DNA of 39,780 bases from Candidatus Brocadia sp. WS118. GTDB lineage: Bacteria > Planctomycetota > Brocadiia > Brocadiales > Brocadiaceae. The position numbers and the translations under genes are program-made. Where the stretch lies: positions 1-39,780 of the forward strand of contig PHFX01000165.1 in assembly GCA_007618135.1 (NCBI GenBank), read 5' to 3'. The notes beneath the pieces are model-generated. The model was given only the letters and a program-made list of their open reading frames with translations, was not told the DNA's origin and did not search any database. Positions 6,082 to 12,003 of the stretch are shown in pieces (the stretch's first letter is position 1; the number at the start of each line of letters is the position of its first letter).

Positions 6082-6267
6082 ATGACCAAAGTACAAAAGA
6101 TTAAGGATGACATACATAACTTTCTATGGTGGGCAGGGATTGTCGGTAAAGTAGTCATGTTTCAAGTAGGGGTAGCACTTATGGTTATGGGTGTTCTTTA
6201 CATAACCAACTTTAAAATAACCATTGAGCCATTAGTAAAAGTAATTAGCCCGATAGGAGGAAATTAA
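6082..6267 (+). CDS. Single-pass membrane protein, hypothetical (61 aa)
   Basis: A charged N-terminus is followed by a hydrophobic segment (IVGKVVMFQVGVALMVMGVLYITNF) and a short tail. It is the first gene behind a consensus promoter, followed 1 nt later by the next gene. Function unknown; such early phage membrane peptides sometimes act on host envelope proteins. Confidence 0.6.
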   Translation: MTKVQKIKDDIHNFLWWAGIVGKVVMFQVGVALMVMGVLYITNFKITIEPLVKVISPIGGN

Positions 6268-6268
6268 T

Positions 6269-6448
6269 ATGGAAAATGTAAAAAATAGAATTATGAGAGA
6301 TTTGTATAGCGCCGCAATTCTTGGCATAGAATTGAGTAATCAAAAAATAACAAAAGAGGACATTGAAAAAAGAATAGAAAAACTTGCTGAAAACTTTATT
6401 ACAGAAACGGCACAAGTAGCGCCTATTCACGAATCACAAGTTATATGA
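6269..6448 (+). CDS. Small helical protein, hypothetical (59 aa)
   Basis: A 59-residue product, MENVKNRIMRDLYSAAILGIE..., with two predicted amphipathic helices. A strong AGGAGG precedes it, and its stop overlaps the next start (ATGA at 6445). The family is not recognised. Confidence 0.6.
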   Translation: MENVKNRIMRDLYSAAILGIELSNQKITKEDIEKRIEKLAENFITETAQVAPIHESQVI

Positions 6449-6642
6449 AATGTTCAATAACTGGTTGCACCAATAACGTCATAGATTTTACGGATAACCC
6501 ACAGGGAATTTGTACAAAGTGTCGATGGATAGAAGTAGTCTTATACTTTGGTGCTCCGAGAATAGATATGATGAACATGCCGAAAGATGAAATAAGTATT
6601 GATAAACAGAGATTAGTAGAAGGAGGACAATATGCCCGTTAA
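6445..6642 (+). CDS. Zinc-binding microprotein (65 aa)
   Basis: Cys pairs in CSITGC and ICTKC suggest a small zinc knuckle. The gene is coupled to its neighbours: it starts inside the previous stop and overlaps the annealing-protein start by 11 nt. It may be a partner of the recombination protein, by position only. Confidence 0.55.
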   Translation: MKCSITGCTNNVIDFTDNPQGICTKCRWIEVVLYFGAPRIDMMNMPKDEISIDKQRLVEGGQYAR

Positions 6643-7090
6643 TATTCATGGAAAAGAATACATAACAGTAGCAGAACGAGTGAAACAAGCTCATGAAGAT
6701 AAGGCAGTTAAGTTAATTCAAATTGCATCAAGAGTAATTAAAGATGAGCCTGTGGTTATGGAAGCAACAGTAATTTTAGAAAGAGATGGAATAAGACAAA
6801 CATTCACCGGAATAAGCGCCGCAAATGACTCAAAGGCTATTGAGAAGCAATCTCCCTATGAGGTTGCAGAAACATCCGCAGTAGGTCGGGCGTTAGGATT
6901 TGCTGGATTCGGAGCAGTTGATGGCATAGCAAGTGCAGATGAGATGGTAAAAGCCGGAGAACAACCCGATCCTATTGATGATGCAATAAATAGCACAACT
7001 GATTTGGGAAATTGTAAAGACTGCGGAGAACCGAACACACGATATAAGACAGGAAGAGTTGGATGTTCCAAGTTCTGTTGGAAAAAATAA
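6632..7090 (+). CDS. Rad52/ERF-like single-strand annealing protein with C-terminal zinc motif
   Basis: A 152-residue product. The core resembles phage annealing proteins of the ERF/Sak type: a YITVAERV opening, a central beta-rich part, and the hallmark SPYEVAETSAVGRALGFAGFGA (about residues 70-92), like the E-x-AETSA-x-GRALG signature of that group. These proteins bind single-stranded DNA and pair complementary strands in phage recombination and replication. The C-terminus, CKDCGEPNTRY...GCSKFC, adds a zinc-finger-like motif. AAGGAGG precedes the ATG at 6632. With NinG at 8089 it forms the only visible DNA metabolism module. Confidence 0.72.
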   Translation: MPVNIHGKEYITVAERVKQAHEDKAVKLIQIASRVIKDEPVVMEATVILERDGIRQTFTGISAANDSKAIEKQSPYEVAETSAVGRALGFAGFGAVDGIASADEMVKAGEQPDPIDDAINSTTDLGNCKDCGEPNTRYKTGRVGCSKFCWKK

Positions 7091-7190
7091 CTAAGCCACT
7101 AACATTGGGTGCGGGATTACACGAGCGGAGAGTGGAGCATTGGTTCTAACTACAAACTGAGTCAATCAACTGCTCTCCGCTAACGGTAAG
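7091..7190 (+). promoter_or_regulatory. Structured leader of unknown class
   Basis: AGCGGAGAG (7124-7132) pairs perfectly with CTCTCCGCT (7173-7181), and the helix can extend inward by G-U and G-C pairs, enclosing about 35 bases. CCACT (7096-7100) can pair with AGTGG (7131-7135), which uses part of the same left arm, so the helices would compete. CATTGG occurs twice (7103, 7138). It lies between two genes on one transcript and has no T-tract, so it is not an intrinsic terminator. Confidence 0.5.
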
Positions 7191-7193
7191 AAT

Positions 7194-7361
7194 ATGTACG
7201 AAGAATTATCTAAAGAAGAATTGCTTGAATTATTAGATCACCCAGAACATATTGAATGTGGTGGTGAACCTTGGGAAAGAGATGAAGATGAGGAATATGA
7301 AATAAAACAAATTAAAAACATATTAGTTGATAAATACGGCATGAGAAGAAAAGATTTATGA
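7194..7361 (+). CDS. Acidic small protein, hypothetical (55 aa)
   Basis: A strongly acidic 55-residue product (LSKEELLELLDHPEHIECGGEPWERDEDEEYE). It follows the structured leader, with only a weak GGTAAG upstream, and its stop overlaps the next start. The family is not recognised. Small acidic phage proteins sometimes mimic DNA, but nothing specific shows that here. Confidence 0.55.
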   Translation: MYEELSKEELLELLDHPEHIECGGEPWERDEDEEYEIKQIKNILVDKYGMRRKDL

Positions 7362-7828
7362 AAACACTATTACTTATATCCAGCGCAATACTTATCGGAA
7401 TATGGCTCAAGCCACTTACTCCTCACTTATTCGTTTCACCACCCGTGAAAACGATTACAGAGGCGTACACGCCCACTCCTACACCAACTCCGAAAGTTGA
7501 CGATCTTGTAGATACCTATTCCAAGAAATACGGGAAAACCCCCTATAAGGCGAATAGAACTAAAGCTCTTCTTCATTTTTTACTCTTACGGGAGCAGAAT
7601 TATGGGGGATCAAATAATTGTGGAGACTCTGGAAAAGCCTGTGGACCACTCCAGTTTCATGCTGGAACATATCAGGGATACAGAAAAATTATGATGGATA
7701 AGGGATTAGTAAGCGATATGGGTTCCCGATTAGATATGGAAGATGCGATTGAAACAACCGCCTGGGCGATAAATGACGGGAGAGAGAGCGCATGGGGTCC
7801 TGTAGCGAGAGGAGAAATAAAACTATGA
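7358..7828 (+). CDS. Membrane-anchored lytic transglycosylase-like (SLT/lysozyme-fold) protein
   Basis: A 156-residue product. Residues 1-20 form a hydrophobic signal or anchor; residues 35-47 are a Thr-Pro-rich linker. The domain then shows LLREQNYGG with a candidate catalytic Glu at 79, followed by CGDSGKACGPLQFHAGTY, the GPxQF element of soluble lytic transglycosylases, and ends with AINDGRESAWGPV. Such enzymes cleave the glycan MurNAc-GlcNAc bond. It is separate from the M23 cassette at 2.5 kb and could act as a signal-arrest endolysin or a second lysin. ATGA overlaps link it to both neighbours. Confidence 0.78.
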   Translation: MKTLLLISSAILIGIWLKPLTPHLFVSPPVKTITEAYTPTPTPTPKVDDLVDTYSKKYGKTPYKANRTKALLHFLLLREQNYGGSNNCGDSGKACGPLQFHAGTYQGYRKIMMDKGLVSDMGSRLDMEDAIETTAWAINDGRESAWGPVARGEIKL

Positions 7829-7908
7829 ACCAAACCGATATTACTTATCTCGTCTATCTCGGAGCAGTTGTTATAGCAATAGTTATTTACGAAAGGTTGA
7901 TGAGATAA
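7825..7908 (+). CDS. Membrane micropeptide (27 aa)
   Basis: MNQTDITYLVYLGAVVIAIV and a short basic end: one transmembrane helix. The ATGA overlap with the transglycosylase stop makes it a likely translated partner, possibly holin- or spanin-like in lysis. Too short for family assignment. Confidence 0.45.
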   Translation: MNQTDITYLVYLGAVVIAIVIYERLMR

Positions 7909-7912
7909 CCCT

Positions 7913-8092
7913 ATGTCACACACAACACCAGCAGGGAGGAAGAAAAATATACAGTGGAAATTCAAATATGGTCGTGTTTATCTGACTCAACGCCGTGTAA
8001 TTAAACCACAGGGAAGAATAATTTTATTCAATAAAGAATTATCAGAAGAAGAAACACGAAATTATTGTAGATCATTGATAAATAACCTATGA
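7913..8092 (+). CDS. Basic hypothetical protein (59 aa)
   Basis: A Lys/Arg-rich beta-looking sequence (WKFKYGRVYLTQRRVIKPQGRIILF) with a C-terminal helix. The stop overlaps the start of the NinG gene. The family is not recognised; the charge and neighbour suggest nucleic-acid work. Confidence 0.55.
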   Translation: MSHTTPAGRKKNIQWKFKYGRVYLTQRRVIKPQGRIILFNKELSEEETRNYCRSLINNL

Positions 8093-8502
8093 AACCCACC
8101 TTTGCAAAACAAAAGAAGATAAAGAAGTCCACCCTTAAAAACAAGGCATGGGCAGAGTTCTCTAAGTACATTCGACAACGGGCAATAGAGTATCAGGATT
8201 ATGTTCGGTGTTACACCTGCGGCACCTTAAAACCGTGGAAGCAGATGCACGCCGGGCATGGCATAGGAGGGAGATCAAACGCTGTTCTTTTTGATGAACG
8301 CCTTGTAAAGCCACAATGTGCGGGGTGTAATATTTTCGGCGGCGGTCAGTACAGAATATTCACCAGGAAACTTATAGACGAACTAGGGTTAGAAAAATAC
8401 GATGAGATGGTAAAAAACAGCACAACACTTATGCCCTTAAAAGACTTTCAATTCAAAGAGATTTACGAGAAGTACAAAACATTAAATAAAGAGATTGTAT
8501 GA
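8089..8502 (+). CDS. ninG: NinG/Rap-like recombination endonuclease
   Basis: A 137-residue product. The order is a basic N-terminal region, CYTCGTLKPWKQMHAGH (zinc pair and the HAGH motif), then VKPQCAGCNIFGGGQYRIF (second zinc pair and the CxxCNxxxxGN-like element), as in lambda NinG (Rap), which cleaves Holliday junctions and recombination branches and has an HNH-like zinc core. It is a little shorter than lambda NinG (about 200 residues). It probably works with the annealing protein at 6632. ATGA overlaps join it to both neighbours. Confidence 0.85.
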   Translation: MKPTFAKQKKIKKSTLKNKAWAEFSKYIRQRAIEYQDYVRCYTCGTLKPWKQMHAGHGIGGRSNAVLFDERLVKPQCAGCNIFGGGQYRIFTRKLIDELGLEKYDEMVKNSTTLMPLKDFQFKEIYEKYKTLNKEIV

Positions 8503-8696
8503 AAGTATTAGGAATAATAATGGCAGTCGTTATCATAATTGGTCAGGTTATAGGTGTGGTCGCCATGATTGCTTCCCAATATATTATTAAAGACCCTGGA
8601 ATAAGACTATTCGTTTTAGGAGTGAACATGGTTTATGTGTTTCCCAAGGTGATTGAAATACTTATTGATGGATTCCCAGAAAAGGAGGCTGTATGA
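8499..8696 (+). CDS. Two-helix membrane protein, hypothetical (65 aa)
   Basis: Two hydrophobic stretches (IIMAVVIIIGQVIGVVAMIA and LFVLGVNMVYVFPKVIEIL) predict a hairpin membrane protein. It overlaps its neighbours by 4 nt on both sides. A holin-like function is possible but not supported by a motif. Confidence 0.55.
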   Translation: MKVLGIIMAVVIIIGQVIGVVAMIASQYIIKDPGIRLFVLGVNMVYVFPKVIEILIDGFPEKEAV

Positions 8697-9094
8697 AACC
8701 AAATCAGCAGGAGAAGTGTGCACATAAAAAAAACCTTGGGGAATCATGTTCTCAATGTAATGAAGCATGGAACGATATGACCTCTCCCCACCAAGAAGCA
8801 TGGGCTGAGAGGTTTAAGAAAACAAAGTTTGCTAGAGGTGGAGGATTATCGTTTGAGTGTTCAGACTATGAAGGAATCTATGAAGATTTACTATCCTTCA
8901 TCCGCCAAGAACTCACATCCCAGCACAAAGCAGACTGTGAGAGGTTTAGGGAAATAATTGGCAAAGATGAGTTTGTAACAAGCGGAGGCGATGAGGAAAA
9001 TGCGCCACAAGTTGATTATTCAGCACAGGATAGAAATGTATTTCGTGCAGAGCTTCGTACCGCTCTATCAAAAATGGAGGAGGAGACACCATGA
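8693..9094 (+). CDS. Hypothetical protein with N-terminal zinc-like Cys/His pairs (133 aa)
   Basis: Starts KPNQQEKCAHKKNLGESCSQCNEAW, with C-x-H and C-x2-C pairs that could bind zinc, then an acidic middle and helical C-terminus. LLSFIRQELTSQHKADCERFRE resembles helical tails common in small phage accessory proteins. The next gene has a comparable plan (Cys-rich N-terminus, helix containing SLLLSEHRRWQAELRKK), so the two may be related. Function unknown. Confidence 0.55.
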   Translation: MKPNQQEKCAHKKNLGESCSQCNEAWNDMTSPHQEAWAERFKKTKFARGGGLSFECSDYEGIYEDLLSFIRQELTSQHKADCERFREIIGKDEFVTSGGDEENAPQVDYSAQDRNVFRAELRTALSKMEEETP

Positions 9095-9552
9095 CGACAG
9101 AGGAAAAGAAGCAATTTAGAGGAGTTAAAGGTAGATACGACTTCTCAAATATGGAGGCGTTTTGTACGTGCGGTCATAAGCTTGGAATACATTGTGCGCC
9201 AAACGAAACTGGTATACGGGATTGTATGCACTCAGATTGTCAATGCAAACAATTTGTTTCTACTCCCCCAGAAACAGGGAGGGAGTTGGAAGATCAGAAG
9301 AAAATAATTTTAAAAAACTGTTATTCGTGGATAGAAAAATTCGGAAAGGAATCTGCGACAGAAGAGTTAGAAGTTCACTTAAAGTCCCTCCTCCTCTCCG
9401 AACACCGCCGATGGCAAGCGGAACTGCGGAAGAAAGTGGAGAGGATGGAAGGATATATCTTGATGCTCAATCAGGGCGTTTTTGAGAAAAGCAAAGACGG
9501 TGGATTGCTAAAACGTTCTGACGTTCTGTCCATGCTAGAGGAGGGGAAATGA
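9091..9552 (+). CDS. Hypothetical protein with zinc-like Cys/His cluster (153 aa)
   Basis: CTCGHKLGIHC followed by CMHSDCQCKQF gives at least six Cys/His ligands in the first 55 residues, then a helical, charged C-terminal half. The composition of the C-terminal half is more GC-rich than its surroundings. Overlaps of 4 nt on both sides point to one operon. The family is not recognised. Confidence 0.55.
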   Translation: MTTEEKKQFRGVKGRYDFSNMEAFCTCGHKLGIHCAPNETGIRDCMHSDCQCKQFVSTPPETGRELEDQKKIILKNCYSWIEKFGKESATEELEVHLKSLLLSEHRRWQAELRKKVERMEGYILMLNQGVFEKSKDGGLLKRSDVLSMLEEGK

Positions 9553-9971
9553 GAGAAATTAAATTCAGAGCGTGGGATAAAAATAAGAAAGTAATGACTT
9601 TTGTTGGTGAACTCGCATGGCTAGTTGGTGGCTTGTATTTTGTGGATGCAGGAGCGTGTGAGGGATTTATAGGAAAAGATGCAGAACTCATGCAATTCAC
9701 GGGTCTCCACGACAAAAACGGGAAAGAGATTTATGAGGGGGATATATTGAGGTGGTGGGTTAGTTCAACTAAAAGATTTGCAGAAGAATTACTTGTAGTT
9801 GAATGGGGTAGTGTTGGATGGATACTAAAAAGTCCATTATTTAGTAGTTTTGGCGTTCCTAAAGATAGGTCTAAATGTTCAGAAGCAAACACAATAGGCT
9901 ATATAAACAGTTCCGAAGTCATCGGCAACATATACGAAAATAGTGAGTTATTGAAAGGAGAAACACCATGA
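9549..9971 (+). CDS. YopX-family protein, copy 1
   Basis: A 140-residue product opening with MREIKFRAWDKNKKVM, the hallmark of the YopX family, followed by LMQFTGLHDKNGKEIYEGDIL (core motif) and IGNIYEN near the end. YopX proteins are common in phages and are thought to be small beta-barrel proteins; their role is not established. A second copy is at 11106 with the same blocks but a different middle, so this is either an ancient duplication or two acquisitions. Confidence 0.9.
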   Translation: MREIKFRAWDKNKKVMTFVGELAWLVGGLYFVDAGACEGFIGKDAELMQFTGLHDKNGKEIYEGDILRWWVSSTKRFAEELLVVEWGSVGWILKSPLFSSFGVPKDRSKCSEANTIGYINSSEVIGNIYENSELLKGETP

Positions 9972-9985
9972 GTGAGGTGCAGTAG

Positions 9986-10003
9986 CCCCTCATGGGGAAG
10001 GAG
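9986..10003 (+). promoter_or_regulatory. Hairpin plus Shine-Dalgarno cassette
   Basis: CCCC-TCAT-GGGG followed at once by AAGGAG and, 6 nt later, the ATG at 10009. It is the first in a series of hairpin-SD cassettes in front of small genes between 9.9 and 13.9 kb. There is no T-tract, so it is not a terminator. Confidence 0.6.
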
Positions 10004-10008
10004 AAAGT

Positions 10009-10107
10009 ATGTTTGAAAAAGCGATGCCAACAGGAAGTAGCCTTGATATAAAGTTTCGCATACGAATCTGGAAATGGGAGTTTTGGATAGTAAAGTGGGT
10101 TCTTTAA
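10009..10107 (+). CDS. Aromatic-rich micropeptide (32 aa)
   Basis: A 32-residue product ending FRIRIWKWEFWIVKWVL, rich in Trp and basic residues, suggesting membrane association. It is preceded by a good hairpin-SD cassette and followed by the long structured RNA region. Too short for family assignment. Confidence 0.45.
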   Translation: MFEKAMPTGSSLDIKFRIRIWKWEFWIVKWVL

Positions 10108-10128
10108 CAGACAAACGATAGTGACTCA

Positions 10129-10331
10129 TGCGGGTGGAGGAAACAGGTAGACGCTATTGTCTAGGGAGGACGGCAGCCATCTGGGCGAAAGCCTGCGGGA
10201 AGTGGTCATACACGGTTCCCGCCTAGAGATTGCCGTATTCCCATGTAGGGTGACTATACGAGTACAAGCGGATTATCCGCATCAAAGTGCCAGAAATGGA
10301 TTACTGTATCTCGTCAAATCCCTACCCCGCA
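10129..10331 (+). ncRNA. Structured RNA element A (about 203 nt, tRNA-like ends)
   Basis: Closed by TGCGGG/CCCGCA (10129/10326). The 5' end, GCGGGTGG-GGAAA-AGGTAGACGC, resembles the acceptor and D-arm of a class II (Leu-type) tRNA, and GGATT/AATCC near the 3' end resembles a T-stem with an enlarged loop. In between are GGC-GAAA-GCC (10184-10193), GCGGGAA/TTCCCGC (10195/10216), ACGGCA/TGCCGT (10170/10231), TCTAGG/CCTAGA (10160/10222) and GCGGA/TCCGC (10268/10276). The TCTAGG and ACGGCA helices cross, a possible pseudoknot. Element C (10512) shares its 5', central CCATGTAGGGTGAC and 3' CTACCCC blocks. There is no anticodon arm, so it is not an ordinary tRNA. An ORF covering 10157-10531 is regarded as spurious. 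Confidence 0.65.
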
Positions 10332-10361
10332 GCAGCGACTATCGTTTGAGAAGGGTATTGG

Positions 10362-10474
10362 GTTACGGGGTAGAGGAAGTACACTCTAGCCGTTATTCAG
10401 GCGAGGATACCAGAATGGCCCTGAACAAACAGGATAAGGTATTCCATGCAGGTATCGAATCCTGCCCCCGTAAC
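10362..10474 (+). ncRNA. Structured RNA element B (113 nt, tRNA-like acceptor/T arm)
   Basis: GTTACGGGG (10362-10370) pairs perfectly with CCCCGTAAC (10466-10474). Directly inside the right strand is GCAGG-TATCGAAT-CCTGC (10448-10465), a T-arm with a TCGAAT loop carrying one extra base, stacked on the acceptor-like helix as in tRNA. Also present: GAG/CTC near 10373, GCC/GGC near 10389, GGATACC/GGTATTCC (10405/10438) and CCTG-AACAAA-CAGG (10420). There is no normal D-loop or 7-nt anticodon loop and no encoded CCA. It is best described as a tRNA-like element, or a decayed or rearranged tRNA. Confidence 0.6.
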
Positions 10475-10476
10475 TT

Positions 10477-10500
10477 AGTATCTTTCTCTCACAGAGGATA
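10477..10500 (+). repeat. ACAGAGGATA leader motif, copy 1 of 3
   Basis: GTATC, CTCT, a CAC loop, AGAG and GATAC form a bulged hairpin that presents CACAGAGGATA after element B. The same CACAGAGGATA follows element C (10691-10701) and a short hairpin at 10939-10949, both directly upstream of strong AGGAGG sites. A recurring motif between RNA structure and ribosome-binding site suggests a shared leader element. Confidence 0.55.
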
Positions 10501-10511
10501 CAGGTACATTG

Positions 10512-10679
10512 AAAGCTGGGTGGCGGAATAGGTAGACGCTTAAAAATATACTGAAGGTGAGGTGGTGTCTTCCGTATAAGGAATAGACCATTTGACCATG
10601 TAGGGTGACAAAGTAGGATTCGACTGACGTCAGCTAGATAAACCGTAAGGAACTCCTAACAAATCTCTACCCCAGCTTT
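10512..10679 (+). ncRNA. Structured RNA element C (168 nt), homologue of element A
   Basis: Closed by AAAGCTGGG/CCCAGCTTT, 9 perfect bp (10512/10671). The 5' block (GGGTGGCGGAATAGGTAGACG) is nearly that of element A and has a Leu-tRNA-like D-arm with GCG/CGC stem; CCATGTAGGGTGAC (10597-10610) and CTACCCC (10668-10674) are also shared. The core differs: GGTGTCTTCC/GGAATAGACC (10564/10580) makes a hairpin and CTGACGTCAG is palindromic. The closing stem changes from GCGGG/CCCGC in A to GCTGGG/CCCAGC here with pairing kept, which is covariation. An AGGAGG site and the Acb2-like gene follow, so C may be part of that gene's leader. Confidence 0.65.
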
Positions 10680-10719
10680 GAGTGTATCTGCACAGAGGAT
10701 AGGAAGGAGGTGAAAGATT

Positions 10720-10911
10720 ATGAGTTTTCAATACGTTCAGCCGACAGAAGCACAGAAAGAGTTGATGCAACACTACCGAGATAGGTACGAAGCATTAGCC
10801 GAAGAATTGAAGAAAGACGTTTCGGCAAGTCGTGGGCTATCTTTAGCCATGACGAAACTGGAAGAGAGCGCATTTTGGTTAAACAAGGCAATTACGGAAA
10901 ACGATAAGTAA
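10720..10911 (+). CDS. Acb2-like cyclic-nucleotide sponge (anti-CBASS), Acb2/Tad1 hairpin family
   Basis: A 63-residue product with the FxYxxPTxxQ opening, a first helix, and the family hallmark SRGLSLAMTKLEESAFWLNKAI at residues 36-57 (compare the recalled consensus SREkSLAlTKLEEaxMWaNkAI). Acb2 proteins are small helical hairpins that assemble into oligomers and bind the cyclic di- and trinucleotides made by CBASS, starving the effector. The match is to the short stand-alone form. AGGAGG precedes the ATG. It lies among small accessory genes, the usual place for anti-defence genes. The family call is from recalled motifs, not a search. Confidence 0.78.
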   Translation: MSFQYVQPTEAQKELMQHYRDRYEALAEELKKDVSASRGLSLAMTKLEESAFWLNKAITENDK

Positions 10912-10966
10912 TACAAACTGGGGTGCGCATAGTACACGCACAGAGGATACGGAAAGGAGGTAAAAT

Positions 10967-11071
10967 ATGAAAAACATTTTAAGATTTATTATCGCAGTCA
11001 CGCTACCTATTTGGGGTTTGCCTTATGTTATGTGGCAACTTGCAGGATTAGTGCTAAAAGTAGATGAGTAG
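10967..11071 (+). CDS. Membrane micropeptide (34 aa)
   Basis: MKNILRFIIAVTLPIWGLPY and a short tail: one hydrophobic helix. It is preceded by GTGCG/CGCAC, the ACAGAGGATA motif and AAGGAGG, and followed by the next hairpin-SD cassette. Function unknown. Confidence 0.5.
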   Translation: MKNILRFIIAVTLPIWGLPYVMWQLAGLVLKVDE

Positions 11072-11100
11072 CCCTCCGACTATCGGGGGAGAAAGGCAGG
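11072..11100 (+). promoter_or_regulatory. Hairpin plus Shine-Dalgarno cassette
   Basis: CCTCCGA-CTA-TCGGGGG makes about 7 bp including one G-U pair (11073-11089), followed by a GAAAGGCAGGAAAG ribosome-binding region and ATG at 11106. The hairpin begins directly after the previous stop codon. Confidence 0.65.
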
Positions 11101-11105
11101 AAAGT

Positions 11106-11624
11106 ATGAAAAATATAAAGTTTCGTGCTTGGGATAAAGTAAAAAAGTATATGGTCTATGATAATGACCATGAATGGATGCCTGAATCCTATCCTGTATG
11201 GGTTTCTCATAGGGGTATCGTTTATTGCAAAAGACTTGAGTTTAAATCAGGTGACGGTAATTTTGAGTTTGATGCGTATCACTGGGAAAATGTTGAGATC
11301 ATGCAATGGACAGGCTTTATGGATAAAGCAGGACAAGATATTTACGAAGGGGACATTCTTCGTTGTCAATTTGATGATGTAATGAAGCCCGTGAATATGC
11401 TGGTGAAGTGGGAAGGAGTAGGATGGAATCCATTTAATAGCTATAGTGATATTTTTAAAGAGGGATATAAACCATCAGAACATTTAGTTATAGGAAATAT
11501 CTATGCAAACCCAGAGATTGAATATGAAAAACCTGTTATAGACACGGCACTATCCGAACATGATGAAGAACTTATTAGAGAAGGTAGGGCTATGTCTGAC
11601 TTTGATACAAGGAGGGGTATATGA
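11106..11624 (+). CDS. YopX-family protein, copy 2
   Basis: A 172-residue product with MKNIKFRAWDKVKKYM, then IMQWTGFMDKAGQDIYEGDIL, VKWEGVGWNPF and VIGNIYANPE, matching the YopX blocks of the 9549 gene. The C-terminal 30 residues are an acidic extension absent from copy 1. An in-frame start at 11064 would run through the leader hairpin and is rejected. Four-nt overlap with the next gene. Confidence 0.9.
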   Translation: MKNIKFRAWDKVKKYMVYDNDHEWMPESYPVWVSHRGIVYCKRLEFKSGDGNFEFDAYHWENVEIMQWTGFMDKAGQDIYEGDILRCQFDDVMKPVNMLVKWEGVGWNPFNSYSDIFKEGYKPSEHLVIGNIYANPEIEYEKPVIDTALSEHDEELIREGRAMSDFDTRRGI

Positions 11625-11863
11625 CTATAACAACAACGACCAGAAAAATGACTGCAAAAGAGCAAATGATATTTGATTTAGGATTCAAAGCAGGTGCAGC
11701 TGCACATAAAGATAAAATGTTCTACAAACTTGAATGTAAAAATTGTTATGGTAGAGGGAATACAGACAGTTTAGACGGCGCATATGAGTGTTATCAGTGT
11801 GGCGGGTGTGGGCATAGAGTTCCAGGATTGGAACATTTGAAAATAGAGGAGCTTATTACATGA
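11621..11863 (+). CDS. Zinc-ribbon protein with DnaJ-type CxxCxGxG motif (80 aa)
   Basis: CKNCYGRGN and CYQCGGCGHR are paired CxxCxGxG-like repeats, as in the DnaJ central zinc domain and many small phage proteins. The N-terminal half is helical (KEQMIFDLGFKAGAAAH). Function unknown; the fold probably binds one zinc. Overlaps both neighbours by 4 nt. Confidence 0.65.
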   Translation: MTITTTTRKMTAKEQMIFDLGFKAGAAAHKDKMFYKLECKNCYGRGNTDSLDGAYECYQCGGCGHRVPGLEHLKIEELIT

Positions 11864-11964
11864 CTACGTTTTGGTATATTGTCTTTTTTCTTTTCATTAT
11901 TGTAACGATATTATTTTGGTTAGGATTATGGTTATTGTTTTTAGCGGGAAATATAGATTTTTAG
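11860..11964 (+). CDS. Membrane micropeptide (34 aa)
   Basis: Almost entirely hydrophobic (WYIVFFLFIIVTILFWLGLW): one transmembrane helix. The ATGA overlap with the zinc protein argues that it is translated. Function unknown. Confidence 0.5.
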   Translation: MTTFWYIVFFLFIIVTILFWLGLWLLFLAGNIDF

Positions 11965-11970
11965 TTTAGT

Positions 11971-11998
11971 CCCTCCGCTAACCAGCGGGGAGAAAGGA
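11971..11998 (+). promoter_or_regulatory. Hairpin plus Shine-Dalgarno cassette
   Basis: CTCCGCT-AACC-AGCGGGG forms 7 bp (11973-11990) with a 4-nt loop, then AGAAAGGAAAG and ATG at 12004. The sequence differs from the other cassettes while the plan is the same. Confidence 0.65.
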
Positions 11999-12003
11999 AA
12001 GAT

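Noticed and set aside
10362-10474. A functional tRNA gene
   Set aside because: The acceptor-T arm resembles tRNA, but the T-loop has an extra base and there is no normal D-loop or 7-nt anticodon loop. Called a tRNA-like element instead.
10157-10531. A 124-codon open frame (MSREDGSHLGESLRE...)
   Set aside because: It runs through structured RNA elements A and B, has no good ribosome-binding site and an atypical composition (Arg/Ser-rich, less AT-rich). The paired segments explain the sequence better.
10597-10640. tmRNA fragment (GGATTCGAC-like sequence at 10616)
   Set aside because: The short match to the tmRNA 5' end is not accompanied by a tag frame, the usual acceptor arrangement or CCA; probably chance.
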